A stretch of DNA of 64,000 bases from Owenia fusiformis (Eukaryota > Annelida > Polychaeta > Sabellida > Oweniidae): positions 25,495,248 to 25,559,247 of the forward strand of contig CAIIXF020000003.1 of assembly GCA_903813345.2 (NCBI GenBank), given 5' to 3'. The notes beneath the pieces were generated by a model. That model was not told the DNA's origin and searched no databases. It was given only the letters and a program-made list of their open reading frames with translations. The translations under genes were made by a program, and so were the position numbers. Position 1 is the stretch's first letter. Every line of letters begins with the position of its first letter. Of this stretch, positions 12,113-25,700 are shown in pieces.

Positions 12113-13030
12113 TCATGATAAAGTAATAGAGTTTGAATATAGGCGAGGTATATTTTGATAGGCGAATCAAAAAGAGCATATACGACCATTGTTGCCACTT
12201 GGGGTCCGTTTAATTTCGAGAGTTTGTGAGCATGTACGAATAGTTTGTGGTAAACCAACAAGTCAATCTGATATTCACCACGTCTTTCTGCTTTATGAAA
12301 TATGCCTCTTGACCCATTTGAATACTCTTTATTTGACAGCGTATAATTACGTTCTGGAATTTCATGTAAATATATGTAAATATGATTTTATGTATCATTA
12401 AAGGGGTCTTGAAACAAATCCAACGGGGAATTTTGGGAATTCAGTTTCATGTGTTCATTAGAATTCTGCATAAAAATCCACCGTGTCAGAGTATGGGTAC
12501 TATATCAAGTACATGAAACAATAATTCCATATACCTATCATCACAGGAAATATTCCTTAATTCTGTGTCGGAATTATTCACATTTATTCAAGTGGCAAAT
12601 GTCAGACATGACAACATGTGTATCAACATAGTGCAACAACTGTTACATATACTAAAATGTTACACCAAAAATCGGTGGCTAGAACATCACCACTTCATCT
12701 ACATAGATTTGTAAATAATTATCCAAGATAATACCTTGTATATTTGAATGTAAAAATACTATATGTATATTTTCTTTAAAAGAAATAAAAATGTTTTGAA
12801 ATCTTCTTCCAGTTACTTTTTTGTATTTCTGAACACTTTTTTTTGTAAAAGTATCAATACTCAAAAATAAATTCTCAATATATGTGTGAAAACATTTGCG
12901 ATCCCAATCCCAGTGAATTCTAATAAATTATGCTTTCGGGTAATATCATAACCAGGTGTGAAAGAAATTATGGTCCCCTTTCTTAAAGGCCCTGATTGTG
13001 GATACGATAATAAGGGAAAGAGTTGTATTT
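12113..13030. other. 3' flank of the LolA-like gene
   Basis: AT-rich sequence probably containing the 3' UTR. An AATAAA overlaps the last two codons, with other A-rich candidates downstream. I see no further gene or RNA. Confidence 0.4.
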
Positions 13031-14051
13031 CACACCCGGTGATCGTGAATTAGGGACGGAGGGGGGGAGCAGGCAATTTCTGCTAGGAAATTCAACAAAT
13101 CTGGAAGATTTATTTTTTCAAGAAAAAGTTTACTATTGAATTGCTAAATGGATAGGCGCACGGTATGGTAGAATATGTTAGGTTTTCTGGGATTTTTTCT
13201 GAAACGATACGCATCTAAGGTATGAGATCTATTAAAAAAGGCGCAAGGCCATCAACAGGCACAAATCAACGTTTTTGCTATAAATCAAGCAACAATGGAC
13301 TACACGACCTGTAATAAATACTTGTAAGTGATGTTATCATAACTAAATTAATGTCATTGCTGAATTTAAAAAATAAGTTTCCATACGTAAAATAAAAAAT
13401 AATCGAAAATAATTAAAATGGGACGGAGGGGGGGAGGGGACGGAGGGGGGGGAGTAATAATTCTATAAAGTGAAACAACTTCACATGAATTCTTGTATTT
13501 GAAAAATGAACTCATTAACTTAGTAAGAAACTGGATGATATACCCCTGGAGACTGAAAAATGGGGACATTTGGAGTAAAAGGACTCAAAGTCGAGAAACA
13601 TCTCTAATCATGTCTTATATACATATTGCTCCCCCCCTCCGTCCCCTCCCCCCCTCCGTCCCAAATTCATTATTTTAGATTATTTTTTATTTCACATATG
13701 GAAACTTATTTTATAAATTCAGCAATGACATTAATTTAGTTATGATAACATCACTTACAAGTATTTATTACAGGTCGTCCAGACCATTGTTGCTTGATTT
13801 ATAGCAAAAACGTTGATTTGTGCCTGTTGATGGCCTTGCGCCTTTTTTAATAGATCTCATACCTTAGATGCGTATCGTTTCAGAAAAAATCCCAGAAAAC
13901 CTAACATATTCTACCATACCGTGCGCCTATCCATTTAGCAATTCAATAGTAAACTTTTTCTTGAAAAAATAAATCTTCCAGATTTGTTGAATTTCCTAGC
14001 AGAAATTGCCTGCTCCCCCCCTCCGTCCCATATTCACGATCACCGGGTGTG
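13031..14051. mobile_element. 1.0-kb foldback element with ~420-bp near-identical inverted arms
   Basis: The left arm (13031 to about 13453) and right arm (about 13629-14051) are almost perfect reverse complements. They begin and end with 'cacacccggtgatcgtgaat' and its inverse, and enclose a spacer of about 175 bp. Flanking 'tattt' on both sides looks like a 5-bp target duplication. Both inner and outer arm ends carry G-runs ('gggacggagggggggaggg'), a possible G-quadruplex. No transposase is encoded. It lies between the LolA-like gene and the 3' end of TRPC4AP. Confidence 0.85.
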
Positions 14052-15235
14052 TATTTAGGTCACCATTTAAATCAATGGAAAGTAGGACCATAATATGAAA
14101 CGACCTCCTACCCTTTTACACCGGGTATCATAAGTGGTTTTGAAGAATGGAGCGAGGTAAAATGAGATGTCTACAGTACATAAAATATTAAGAAATGCCA
14201 TCCCCATTTGGTATAACTGAGTATACATCAAACAACAATTCAAATTAAACGAATTAGGAAAGTGAAATTGTTCTTTGACACCATCTTTAACACAGGAATT
14301 CTTTAACAAAACAGGACTATAAAATTCTGTAAAATCCTTGTTTCTGACTAAAGATTTGATGAATAAAACCTTTGATTTATACTGATATTAGATAGACAAG
14401 AATGGTTTGGAAGGTAAATTTTTCTTTAAATATGTTTTGACTGAGAAATACTAAGATACAATTGATCAATTTCTATGAAAAATCTGTATCTTAATAGTCT
14501 TAGCGAGTGACCAGATCAGCGTGACCTTTGGAGTTTTAACACAGGCCATCAATTTCATTTCCAAATATAGAGCTGTCAATCAAAATCGTGAATGAAGTGG
14601 AAAAGTAAGTTATTTTTAGTTTGATTGAAGGGGATGAACTTCATCTTGAATTGTTCTCGGGAACAAAATTGAAGTTTTGTAACAATGTTCAAAATTTAAT
14701 TTGTAAGCATTAAGAATGTTTTATAAATATTTGCAGTTCATAGTGACCAACTTACAAAGATTACAATTTTTATGAAAAATGGTGGCCGTTTTGAATTGAA
14801 ACAAATCTATCAACTAGTATTGCAGTTATCATCTTGACAGACGAACTGATAGGCAGGCGGATAGTTTTTCTATATTCCTACTGAACTTTGTTCGATGGGA
14901 TAATTAAAATCGGCTTCACAATATGCGACTCTTATAGTGGGAACATGATCAAACACAACACAAGAAGTTAGTTTCAGTTCATTTTTTATTTCATGCATTT
15001 CATAAATAATCTTAAAATTGTTGCATATATGCCTTAGTTGGTATTTTCCATGAAAATATACCAATCATATTTCAATTAACTGTCTAAAATATACAAAATA
15101 TCTTCCTTTGATCAACCTTGTCTCTTATGGCAACTGAAGCCTTAGATTGCTCCAAGGAAACTTAAATAACTATATTTGCTCATGCGCAACAACTCAGTTC
15201 ATTAAAAAATGACCTGAAATTGAAAGAAAAATGCA

Positions 15236-15334
15236 AAAATCCTAAGGTTTGATCATGATCAGTAATGAATGATTGATCATGATTTGAAATGTTTGATCAT
15301 GATGAGGAAAGTTTGATCATGATCAGGGAGGTTT
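15236..15334. repeat. Short array of 'tttgatcatgatcag' motifs
   Basis: Four imperfect copies of a palindromic TGATCATGATCA core spaced about 25 bp apart, in intergenic DNA. Confidence 0.65.
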
Positions 15335-15639
15335 AAGGAATTAAAGGACGGCTATATACCGTTTTATAGGGAGCAAAATAAGGCTTCAATCATCAAAATT
15401 TACAAGTGCTGACATTCCATACATTCTATACACTAAAGCTATCATATAAAAATAGTCTTTAATTTACCTGAGAATTCTACATTATGTTTCTGAATCAAAA
15501 TAATTCATGCATGTTATTGGGAGAAAAATAAATATTTGTTGTCTGAAAGATATCATTCTTACAAAACCTAAAACAACAAGGAACACATGGCTATAGTAGT
15601 CCCATGTTCTCAACAGATCTATGCTGCCCCATTTTCTAT

Positions 15640-15905
15640 GTAGCCCAATGTTCATGATACATGTGTACATGTTACAAACATGTTCATGCTACATGTGTAC
15701 ATGTTACAGACATGTTCATGATTCATGTTACAGACGTGTTCATGATATATGTGTACATATTACAACTGTTCATGCTACATGTGTACATGTTACAGACATG
15801 TTCATGATACATGTGTACATATTACAGACATGTTCATGATACATGTTACAGACATGTTCATGATACATGTATACATGTTACAGACAGGTTCATGATACAT
15901 GTTTT
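15640..15905. repeat. Minisatellite of 'catgatacatgtgtacatgt' units
   Basis: About eight units of roughly 25-33 bp built on 'tgttacagacatgttcatga' and 'acatgtgtacatgt'. The units are themselves palindromic. Open frames across it are low-complexity and not believable genes. Confidence 0.8.
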
Positions 15906-16744
15906 CAGTTAACAATTTAAAAAGTAATGTGCTTAAATAAAAAACATGTCATTGATAGCCAGAATATTTCACATTTTATTGCATGATTGCTTGGCAAAGG
16001 TTTCTCAATGTCAGTCTAACCTACATGCATTCATACTTATCAATAGGAAATTAAGTTCACTCAAAATATAAAATCGGGTTTTTGTCACTTTTCTACTAAG
16101 GGTATCAATACTATCATCTAATTTCTCTAAAATCATAACAAGATTAATTATAAATAAATTAGAACCACTAAAATTCAATTCAATGCATGTCTGCAAACTA
16201 CTGAAAGACACTTATAAAATTTCACTTGCACTTGATTTTGTTTCAGCCATTTTTACTGTGAAAAGATATTTGAAACAAGTTGGGAATTTGATTTGCAGCT
16301 GAAATCGTTCATGTTTACATCATGCTTTTGACATTCAAGACTATGGTCTAAAAAATAGTGTTTTAAAATCATGAATGATAAAATTATTGCTCAGCAGCAA
16401 TGAAAGAGATCATGTGTTTCCATGTAGTGATGAGATTTAGCTGTATCTAATCGCTTTCATTCTTTCATTGTGTTCAATGTTTTCGATCCACCTCTTTCTC
16501 CGCATTTAGCATCTATTTTCTTCACTTTCAGATGTTTTGATCTCGCATGTATACAGTCATTGTGTTGGTTTAACTCATCCACATTGTTTTTTACATTACA
16601 ATTCATCATCGTCTGCTTAAATAATATTGCATTATGGGATACATCATTGGCAACAGTTCAGTTCATCTCAATTGAAGAGATTCTGAACGCTACTATCCCA
16701 GCCCTGGTGATTATTCACATTTACGTGCGTCACATATCGACCAA

Positions 16745-19700
16745 TCAGCTTGAGCGAAGGTTGTAACTGTGTGGCACATAGTGAAGGATAGCAGATTTTT
16801 TGGTACGATCTTCAGAAACTAATTCATTGACAGTCTGTTTCCAAAATTCAAAACTCAGCCGGGAACTCTGCAAAATAAATGAAAATATTGCATTATTGAG
16901 AAATTTGAGAACAAATATTGAAGGCTCTCATCGAGTCTTTTGAGTCAGTGCAGCTCCAAAATCCTGCCCTGAATCAACACTTTTTATTATATTTTTATTT
17001 CAAAATCTGTAAAGAGCCCTGATTATTAATGTAGCTTATATATTTGTGATTTATATTAGACTTCCAATTTATCCTGCCCTAATTACTCAGATGCGAGTAG
17101 GTAGTTACCAGTTTCGCCACCAGGTGGCTGATTCGGGGGAATTAACATGGCAGGGTATTACAAAATTCCCTTAAACTAGAATATGCATCAGTTTTAGTGG
17201 TTCACTTTTCATATTACCCTTATGTATCTGGTAGTTATACAAATTAAAATATGTCCAGTAAAAGAAAATATTATCTGCCCAACACAAGAAAAGATATTTC
17301 ACTTTTTGTGGTTTTACAACATGGGGTCTATGGGGAATCTCCCCGACCTAGAAGTCACATTTTCAAAGAAAATTAAATTTTCAAAGTTGATAAACTCTTT
17401 TCAAAACCACATTTCTAAATGTAATTTTACATGTAGATTCCAAATATGACATCAGTTTGACTGAATTGTGAGTTTTTAATGACGTAAATCAAGATTATTT
17501 CTACTCGCATCTGGGATATTTAACACTGAATATTGGCCAGAATCCATATGTGAGTAGTTGTAGCTAGGTAGCAATGTTTCTAATCAAAAATACTAATCTG
17601 AAAAATCTTATTGCTTCATAAAACCTATGACATTATGAGCCTGGAGGTCATTAACAGAAATTTCGTAAAGTTACAAATTAGTTAATCAAATGGTGTAACC
17701 ATGGATATAATGACGTCACAGTTAAAGAACAATGAATTTAATGAATTCTTAACTTTAAGAAGTTTCTGTTAATGCCCAAATATATCCGTGATTTTGTGCA
17801 GCACAATGTGGCAGGGTTAACTGGAAAGGTATATCAATATATTTTATAAAGATTACATCAACCTCAATATTATACTGGTCTGTGAATGTAAACATTTCAT
17901 TAAATTACTAACCTTTTCTAGGGCACTGCAATCTTTGTCTTTGTGTAGATAATGTTCTTGCCAGAATACTAGCAGATCCCTGAAATATTATTACTTCATA
18001 TACAACATATATAATGACTTCTAAATGGCAAATATTTTAAATAAAAATGAAAGCTACTAACTTAAACTGTTCAATTGAAATCTAATGTGATTATTGCACC
18101 GATAATCTCCGAAGCAATATTAACCTCCACAAAAGATCCAAAATGAGTAAAAGCACTACTAGATCTTGTGATACCCAGTATGCCTGTAGGCAGTTGGTAG
18201 CAAATGTATTATTCATTACTAAATTTGAACGAAATAAAACATCGCTAAAAAAATTAGCATGCAAAATGTCCCCACGTGCCATTTGTAACAGATGCCACCT
18301 GCCGAACATTTTAACAGATGCCAAACACCAACCACAAAAATGATTTTACTCCTATAACAATAAGTCACCACTTCTGGTGTTGACATAATAAATGATACAA
18401 AATGCTTTCTCGTCAAACTGATAAGTCCCATCATGTGTTTTAACCCATTGCTGAATTACCTGAAATTCTTCATCATAGTATTCCCTCCCTTTTTGTCACA
18501 TCCCTTTATGTGTCTCTCCTCTGACAGAGCCTTCAGGTACTTTGGCATCTTATTTTCCTTGTTGGAGAACATAAGGAACACTAGAGATGTGTTCAAACAA
18601 CTAACATTTTCCTGAAAGGTTAGATCAATAATTAAAGGGGCTCAATGTCTATTCTCTGATCCTATATAAGAGTATAAAGGGAAGATGTTGATAATAAAAG
18701 AGGCCCAACGTCTTTTTTGGCTCTTTATAAGGGTATAAAGGGAAGATGTTGATAATTAAAGGGACCCAACGTCTTTTTTGATCCTTTATAAGGGTATAAA
18801 GGGAAGATGTTGATAATTAAAGGGACCCAATATCTTTTTTGATCCTTTATAAGGGTATAAAGAGAAGATGTTGATAATTAAAGGGGTCCAACGTCTTTTT
18901 TTGACTCTTTATAAGGGCATAAAGGGAAGATGTTGATAATTAAAGGGGGCCAATGTCTATTTTTGACCCTTTATAAGGGTATAAGGTACAACTGACAGTA
19001 ACATAACATGTCTATAAATTACATAACTTACAAGTGCTGTCCAATCTCTTATAATGAATAACAGAATTATTTTCGCAATTAAAATAGAACATACTTGTTT
19101 ACTTTTCAATTTACAATAATACACAATTTGGATAATGCCAATGGATTATTACTAGTGATTATTTTATAACTGGCTTTATAGAGGTTAAGCTTCATAATAG
19201 TGATCTCTTAAACCTTGGTGAGATTTAGTACACCTTTCTTAAGGTGTATACCACAATAGAGATAAGCTTCATTATATTAAATTATCTAACCTGGGTGAGA
19301 TTCTGGACATTAATGATGTTGATGAGTTTATGTAAGTACATCATCTGCTGACCAAAGTTAGAGATATGTTTCAACAGACGATTGTCATCACTCTTGTACT
19401 CTGAAACATAACACAAAAGATACTTTACCACAGGAACTGTTAACATATTATGGATGAGATACAACAACTACTATACAGCCTCTTTGGATTTTGGCTGAAG
19501 GCATAACAAATGTTCAGAATGTTACTATTCACAGTGACAATCAAAGTCACTCTATTTTACCTTATTTCTGTAGTCTTTGAGGGGCTTTGGTTAAGTATCA
19601 ATCATTCAATCCATTATTTTAAGCTATTTAATTATATCATATTGGGGAATGAACCAGATTTCCAGACAAATTTCACACTTTTGTCTGTGCTACTTTATAA

Positions 19701-22700
19701 ACCACACATGAAGCAAGATTCAAAATCTACTATCTTCAAGTATCAGTGATCTCCCTAACATTTAGAGTAACGGGTGCTGCACCGATCAAGATGATGTAAT
19801 ACTGAAATTGCAACGAAACAGGAAGAGTAAAATTAAGGTTTAGCCCCCCATTGAGAAATCACTGTGATTATGACATACCTTGGCCTTTAGTTTTGTTGGT
19901 GAAATCATCCAGTGACAAGATGAGGGCCCTGAGGAACATGTTGGAGTCAACAAGACTGCGGTTCATGATGGAAATGAACCTGTCAAACTGAAACAACAAT
20001 TCAATTCAATTTATTCATACATTTAATCATTATGTGTATACATATTATTAATAACAGGTGGCACCACAGGTGATGCTTATACCCGTACATATAGTAGTTA
20101 AATCATTTAGTATATCATTATGTTGTCAAGTAATCAAAAGATACAACAAGAAAATGCAGCAAACTCCTCGAGTCGAGGTCCCCAAGTCAAAAAAAATCCT
20201 TACCCTATCATATATCTGTTGATTATCCTGTTTATAATATGTATAACTGATTCAGGAGCGTGGCACTGAACGAACCTATATGCCTATTTGTTATTTGTTT
20301 AGTTGTTGGTTGGGTAACATGTTTATGACGTCACAAATGATGCAAAGAATATTTAAACCAATCAGTGAAGTCTATATTAATTGTTTGTTTAGTTGTTGAT
20401 GTGGCGATACGTGTCTGACGTCACAGGTGATTGCATCATATTCCAGTAACGCCATTTTACGACATTGCATAATTTTAGCTGATTTTGGCTTCATTTCACT
20501 TTATTTGAAAGACTTTTTAAATTTAATAATGAGTCAGTACTTTTTCTTATGAATATCAATATTTGAATTTGAGGTCAAAGTCCGAAAATTTGATCAACTG
20601 ATTGAAATCACATTTTAAAGAGGTGAAGAAGTGAATAATTACAGGAGCAAACGTGATCAATGGTTCGAGGTCTCCCGCTCCTACTTCGCGCTGCCTTCGG
20701 CAGAGGAGACCTCGAAAAAATATGGGAATTAAGAAACATGATTTTAATTTGCACAATATAGCAACAAGATTCATAAATAGCGTTACATTGAGCATCATAA
20801 TACATATTAATGTATATGGGTATTTTGAATTTGGGGCATTTGAAGGTTGTACAAAGACTACTTGCATCACTTTTATAGCATTTACTTCTAGCTTTACATA
20901 AGGCATTAACATGTCATAATGCCACCACCTAGTAAGTTACTAGAAAAGACTACAAAGACTCAAATGACAAACGCCAACCACCTAACACTGATGGCGATGA
21001 CACTATGTCACCTTTCTCGGAGGTTATAAAATAACTAACAAACAAAACAAACACAAACCTTGGCATCTGTGTCTAGCACCTTATCGAAAGCCCTGAAAGA
21101 GTCAATGTTGAACTTGATGAGCTCTCCCAGGAGATCAAAGCTGCTCTGGAGAATCTCTTTGGGACGGATATCATGGTCTATAATGTTGCTTGAAATGTGC
21201 TGGAAAAAACATAAGGAAATAAGAGAAAATGTACATAAACATATGCAAGGTATAAGGAAACGGGTGTCACTGAAGCTCTGGCCCCAATTTTTCAGCATAT
21301 ATGGCAAATCAAAAGGTAACTGTACTGTCATTCAATTTTGAGACTAAGTCTTCAGTATTTATGATGTACTCTGCATAATGTTGATTTATGGTTTTCAGAT
21401 TGTCATAAAAGTTTCCATCTAAAGGCTACAATTTATTAACATCAGCGTTGTTTTAGGAATTTTTGGTCAATGATTGAGTGTTTTTATAATTCCAATTGAC
21501 TTTGCCTATTTTATGGTTTTACTTTAATTCTAAACTTACAGTAAGAAGACCTCTCCTTAATAAGAAGACCTGGTCGCAGTAAGATGTGCTGCCTCTTAAA
21601 TAGCTCTCAACAGCTCTTGCTAACCAAAACCTACAAGTTTAGAAAATAACATATGGATGAATAACATGCAATAATAAGGCATTTATATGACAAATTGTTT
21701 CAAAATTGGTCAACCAGGATTTGTAGCCACGATTTAACCTCCACAGCACATTTTGCTCCATTAAATGTTAAAGATTTTGCACATAAAGAATACCAAAACA
21801 CTTCTTTAGACCCCCTAGCCTGACACCTACTATATCAATGTTTTTAGTGTTCCGTACCTGAATGTTGATGCAGTTGGCTCTTTTTTCATGACTTCAACAA
21901 TCTTGGTCAGTAGACCCTTTCCACCCCTGCACACATTATCTCTGTAAAAGTAACAAAACACTCATTGATAAATAATACACTTGAAATTCCAAATGCCTTT
22001 GTAGATTATCCAACAAAATTGACCAAGACCTCATCAGATCTTGGCACTTTTATTTTGTTGGGCTCTTAAATGTTATTTCTTCCAGTGTTTTGTATTACTT
22101 ATCATAGCACAAGATCATTTTCAGTATAATAATTATAGTTTTCATGATGATTCAGTATCTTTTGAACCTGTGTAACTAAAACTTATCGAGAGACATTTTT
22201 GTAAATAAGGAGCAATCCGGTATCCATCAAAAAAGTTGAGGAAATTACCAAACTTTACTTCAATAACAAGAGATAGTGCAGACTGTGGAGATGACTTACT
22301 GATTGACATTGTCTAAGGTGTCTATAGAGAGATTAGCAGCTTTATTGTTAATCCTCTTCAACTCAGCTAACTCACTCTTGGATAGTAACAGGTGTTTGTG
22401 TTCTGAGTGGTCACAGAAACTATGGACTAGACGTAGGAATTGGATTTTCAGTGCAACTTCTGGGCTGCATTCACAGCTTGCATTGTGGCCTCGTAGTCTG
22501 TGCCTTGTATTCCTGGAACCACTGTAATGTGTTAACATAGAACCCTTTGCAGGAGTGATCTACTTTGTTCTGCACTCTTTAAATGAGTGAAAATCCTCTG
22601 AATTCAACAAGCCAATCAGAGCTTGCAATGGATCAGGCATAGCAATGTCAATATACTTGTATGTTTAAAATTAAACCTCTGTGTGTTGAATTATTAGCAT

Positions 22701-25700
22701 GGCTGAGGTGGGCTGAGATTGATTGAACACAAATTGTACATAATGTACTATGAAAGTGCATCTTTGATTCATGATAACATATGTATATGTTTTAATTTAT
22801 TCCTATATATTGACATCTGATATGTCCAGATTACATGACAGATTAATAACAAGGCATTAACATGACAAAATGTCACCACCTAGTTGCTCACAATATTATG
22901 AGTTCAAACTTAAGTCAGATTTGAATTTCTGAGAACTTGTAAAGTCAAATTAGAACTTCTGAAAAGATGTAGATGATTTTGAAAAAAAAATTTGGTCAAT
23001 TTGAAGCAAGTTGAAAACAGATCTTTTTGACCTTTTTGACCTTGAGAAGGTCATTAAAGGTCAAATGTCAAATCTAAAGTCAGATTTGAATTTCTGAGAA
23101 CATGTAGATGATTTTGAAAAAAAAATTAGTCAATTTGAAGCAAGTTGAAAAAAGACCTTTTTGACCTTTTTTGACCTTGAGAAGGTCATTGAAGGTCAAA
23201 TGTCAAATCTAAAGTCATATTTGAATTTCTGAGAACATGTAGATGATTTTGAAAAAAAAATTTAGTCAATTTGAAGCAAGTTGAAAAAAGACCTTTTTGA
23301 CCTTTTTTGACTTTGAGAAGGTCATTGAAGGTCAATTGTCAAATCTTAAGTCAAATCTAAAGTCAGATTTGAATTTCTGAGAACACGTAGATGATTTTGA
23401 AATTTTTTTTTAGTCAATTTGAAGCAAGTTGAAAACAGACCTTTTTGACCTTTTTTGACCTTGAGAAGGTCATTAAAGGTCAAATGTCAAATCTAAAGTC
23501 AGATTTGAATTTCTGAGAACATGTAGATGATTTTGAAAAAGAAAATTAGTCAATTTGAAGCAAGTTGAAAAAAGACCTTTTTGACCTTTTTTGACTTTGA
23601 GAAGGTCATTAAAGGTCAAATGTCAAATCTAAAGTCAGATTTGAATTTCTGAGAACATGTAGATGATTTTGAAAAAAAAAATTAGTCAATTTGAAGCAAG
23701 TTGAAAAAAGACCTTTTTGACCTTTTTTGACTTTGAGAAGGTCATTGAAGGTCAAAAGTCAAATCTAAAGTCAGATTTGAATTTCTGAGAACACGTAGAT
23801 GATTTTGAAAATTTTTTTAGTCAATTTGAAGCAAGTTGAAAACAGACCTTTTTGACCTTCTTTGACCTTGAGAAGGTCATTAAAGGTCAAATGTCAAATC
23901 TAAAGTCAGATTTGAATTTCTGAGAACATGTAGATGATTTTGAAAAAAAAATTAGTCAATTTGAAGCAAGTTGAAAACAGACCTTTTTGACCTTTTTTGA
24001 CCTTGAGAAGGTCATTGAAGGTCAAATGTCAAATCTTAAGTCAGATTTATATTTCTGAGAACACGTAGATGATTTTGAAAAAAAAATTTAGTCAATTTGA
24101 AGCAAGTTGAAAACAGACCTTTTTGACCTTTTTTGACCTTGAGAAGGTCATTGAAGGTCAAATGTCAAATCTAAAGTCAGATTTGAATTTCTGAGAACAT
24201 GTAGATGATTTTGAAAAAAAAATTTAGTCAATTTGAAGCAAGTTGAAAAAAGACCTTTTTGACCTTTTTTGACTTTGAGAAGGTCATTGAAGGTCAAATG
24301 TCAAATCTTAAGTCAAATCTAAAGTCAGATTTGAATTTCTGAGAACACGTAGATGATTTTGAAAAAAAAATTTTGTCAATTTGAAGCAAGTTGAAAACAG
24401 ACCTTTTTGACCTTTTTTGACCTTGAGAAGGTCATTGAAGGTCAAATGTCAAATCTAAAGTCAGATTTGAAGGTCAAATGTCAAATCTAAAGTCAGATTT
24501 GAATTTCTGAGAACATGTAGATGATTTTGAAAAAAAATTTAGTCAATGTGAAGCAAGTTGAAAAAAGACCTTTTTGACCTTGAGAAGGTCATTGAAGGTC
24601 AAATGTCAAATCTAAAGTCAGATTTGAACTTCTGAGAACATGTAGATGATTTAGAAAAAAATTGAAGTCAGTCTAAACAGTATTTGTTAAGTTATAGGAA
24701 GTTGTAAGAAATTGTTACAGACGCCGGACGCCAACCGCCGGACGCCAACCACCAACCGCCGGACGCCGTCGCAAAAAAACGGAGACCATAACAATATGTC
24801 ACCACTTTTGGTGGTGACATAAAAAGAAAAATAGAAAAACACATACAAACATCACCACCATTACTCAAAATATCCAAATATTTGGGTGTCATCGTTTGTT
24901 TAGTTACGTTTAAGTTATCAGAATTTTAATGACCAATTACAGCACTGATATTTTTTCTACAGTACATTAAACTAAGCAACAACTAAAACGGTATAGTATG
25001 TATTGGTGTTGTAAGAGTAAACTTGTAAAAAACTCACACTTGACACTTCCAGATGAATTCATCAAACATATTACTAAGGCCAGGAATCATTTTGAGGTCT
25101 GCTAGCTTTCTCTGCACCTACAACCAAAAAGATAGGAATAAATGTACATAACAAAACAAAAGATGACATTTCAAAGTTTAATTCTGGTTGAGTTTTACTT
25201 GAGTTGTGTTTTACTGAGTCGAATTTGCCAGAGTTGAGAGTTTTACCAGAGTTGATGGCCTGTTCCTCCAAATTGCTGGGTAGGCAAAAAATGTAAATCT
25301 GAATAAGTTTGTCAAAATTTATTGCTTGTTGGAACATTGATTTGTATGGAAGGTGGGAGCAACATTTAACTAATATATGGGATAATACAATGATAAAGTC
25401 CAGTATTGGGACATCAAAATTCCTAAGTTTAAGTCAAAGTCTAAGACAGTGAATTCACATACACACGTTTTACTGTATTATAATTCATCCAGCCACATAT
25501 ATTTCACCTTCAAACCCAAATCATCCAAAAAACTTACTTTTTTCCTATGTTTGCCTATTAGGAATAGCCCAAGTACGTAGACAACCTGCACTCGAGTGAC
25601 AAGATCTGCTCCCATTTCAAGACCTGGCTGGTGAACCATGGGGCCTGATGACGAAACTGGCTCTGATATACCTAGCATAACAAACAACATTTGAAAAACA

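Larger units (their letters stand above)
14052..16744. other. Intergenic region between two convergent genes
   Basis: No supported gene. It holds two short tandem arrays (annotated separately) and AT-rich unique sequence, and probably the 3' UTR of TRPC4AP at its right end. Confidence 0.5.

Noticed and set aside
20556-20912. 118-codon minus-strand frame
   Set aside because: Falls in a TRPC4AP intron across a hairpin; no match to TRPC4AP blocks and no consistent splice sites.
22905-24655. CRISPR-like regular repeats
   Set aside because: Units are contiguous tandem repeats without unique spacers, in a eukaryotic intron.
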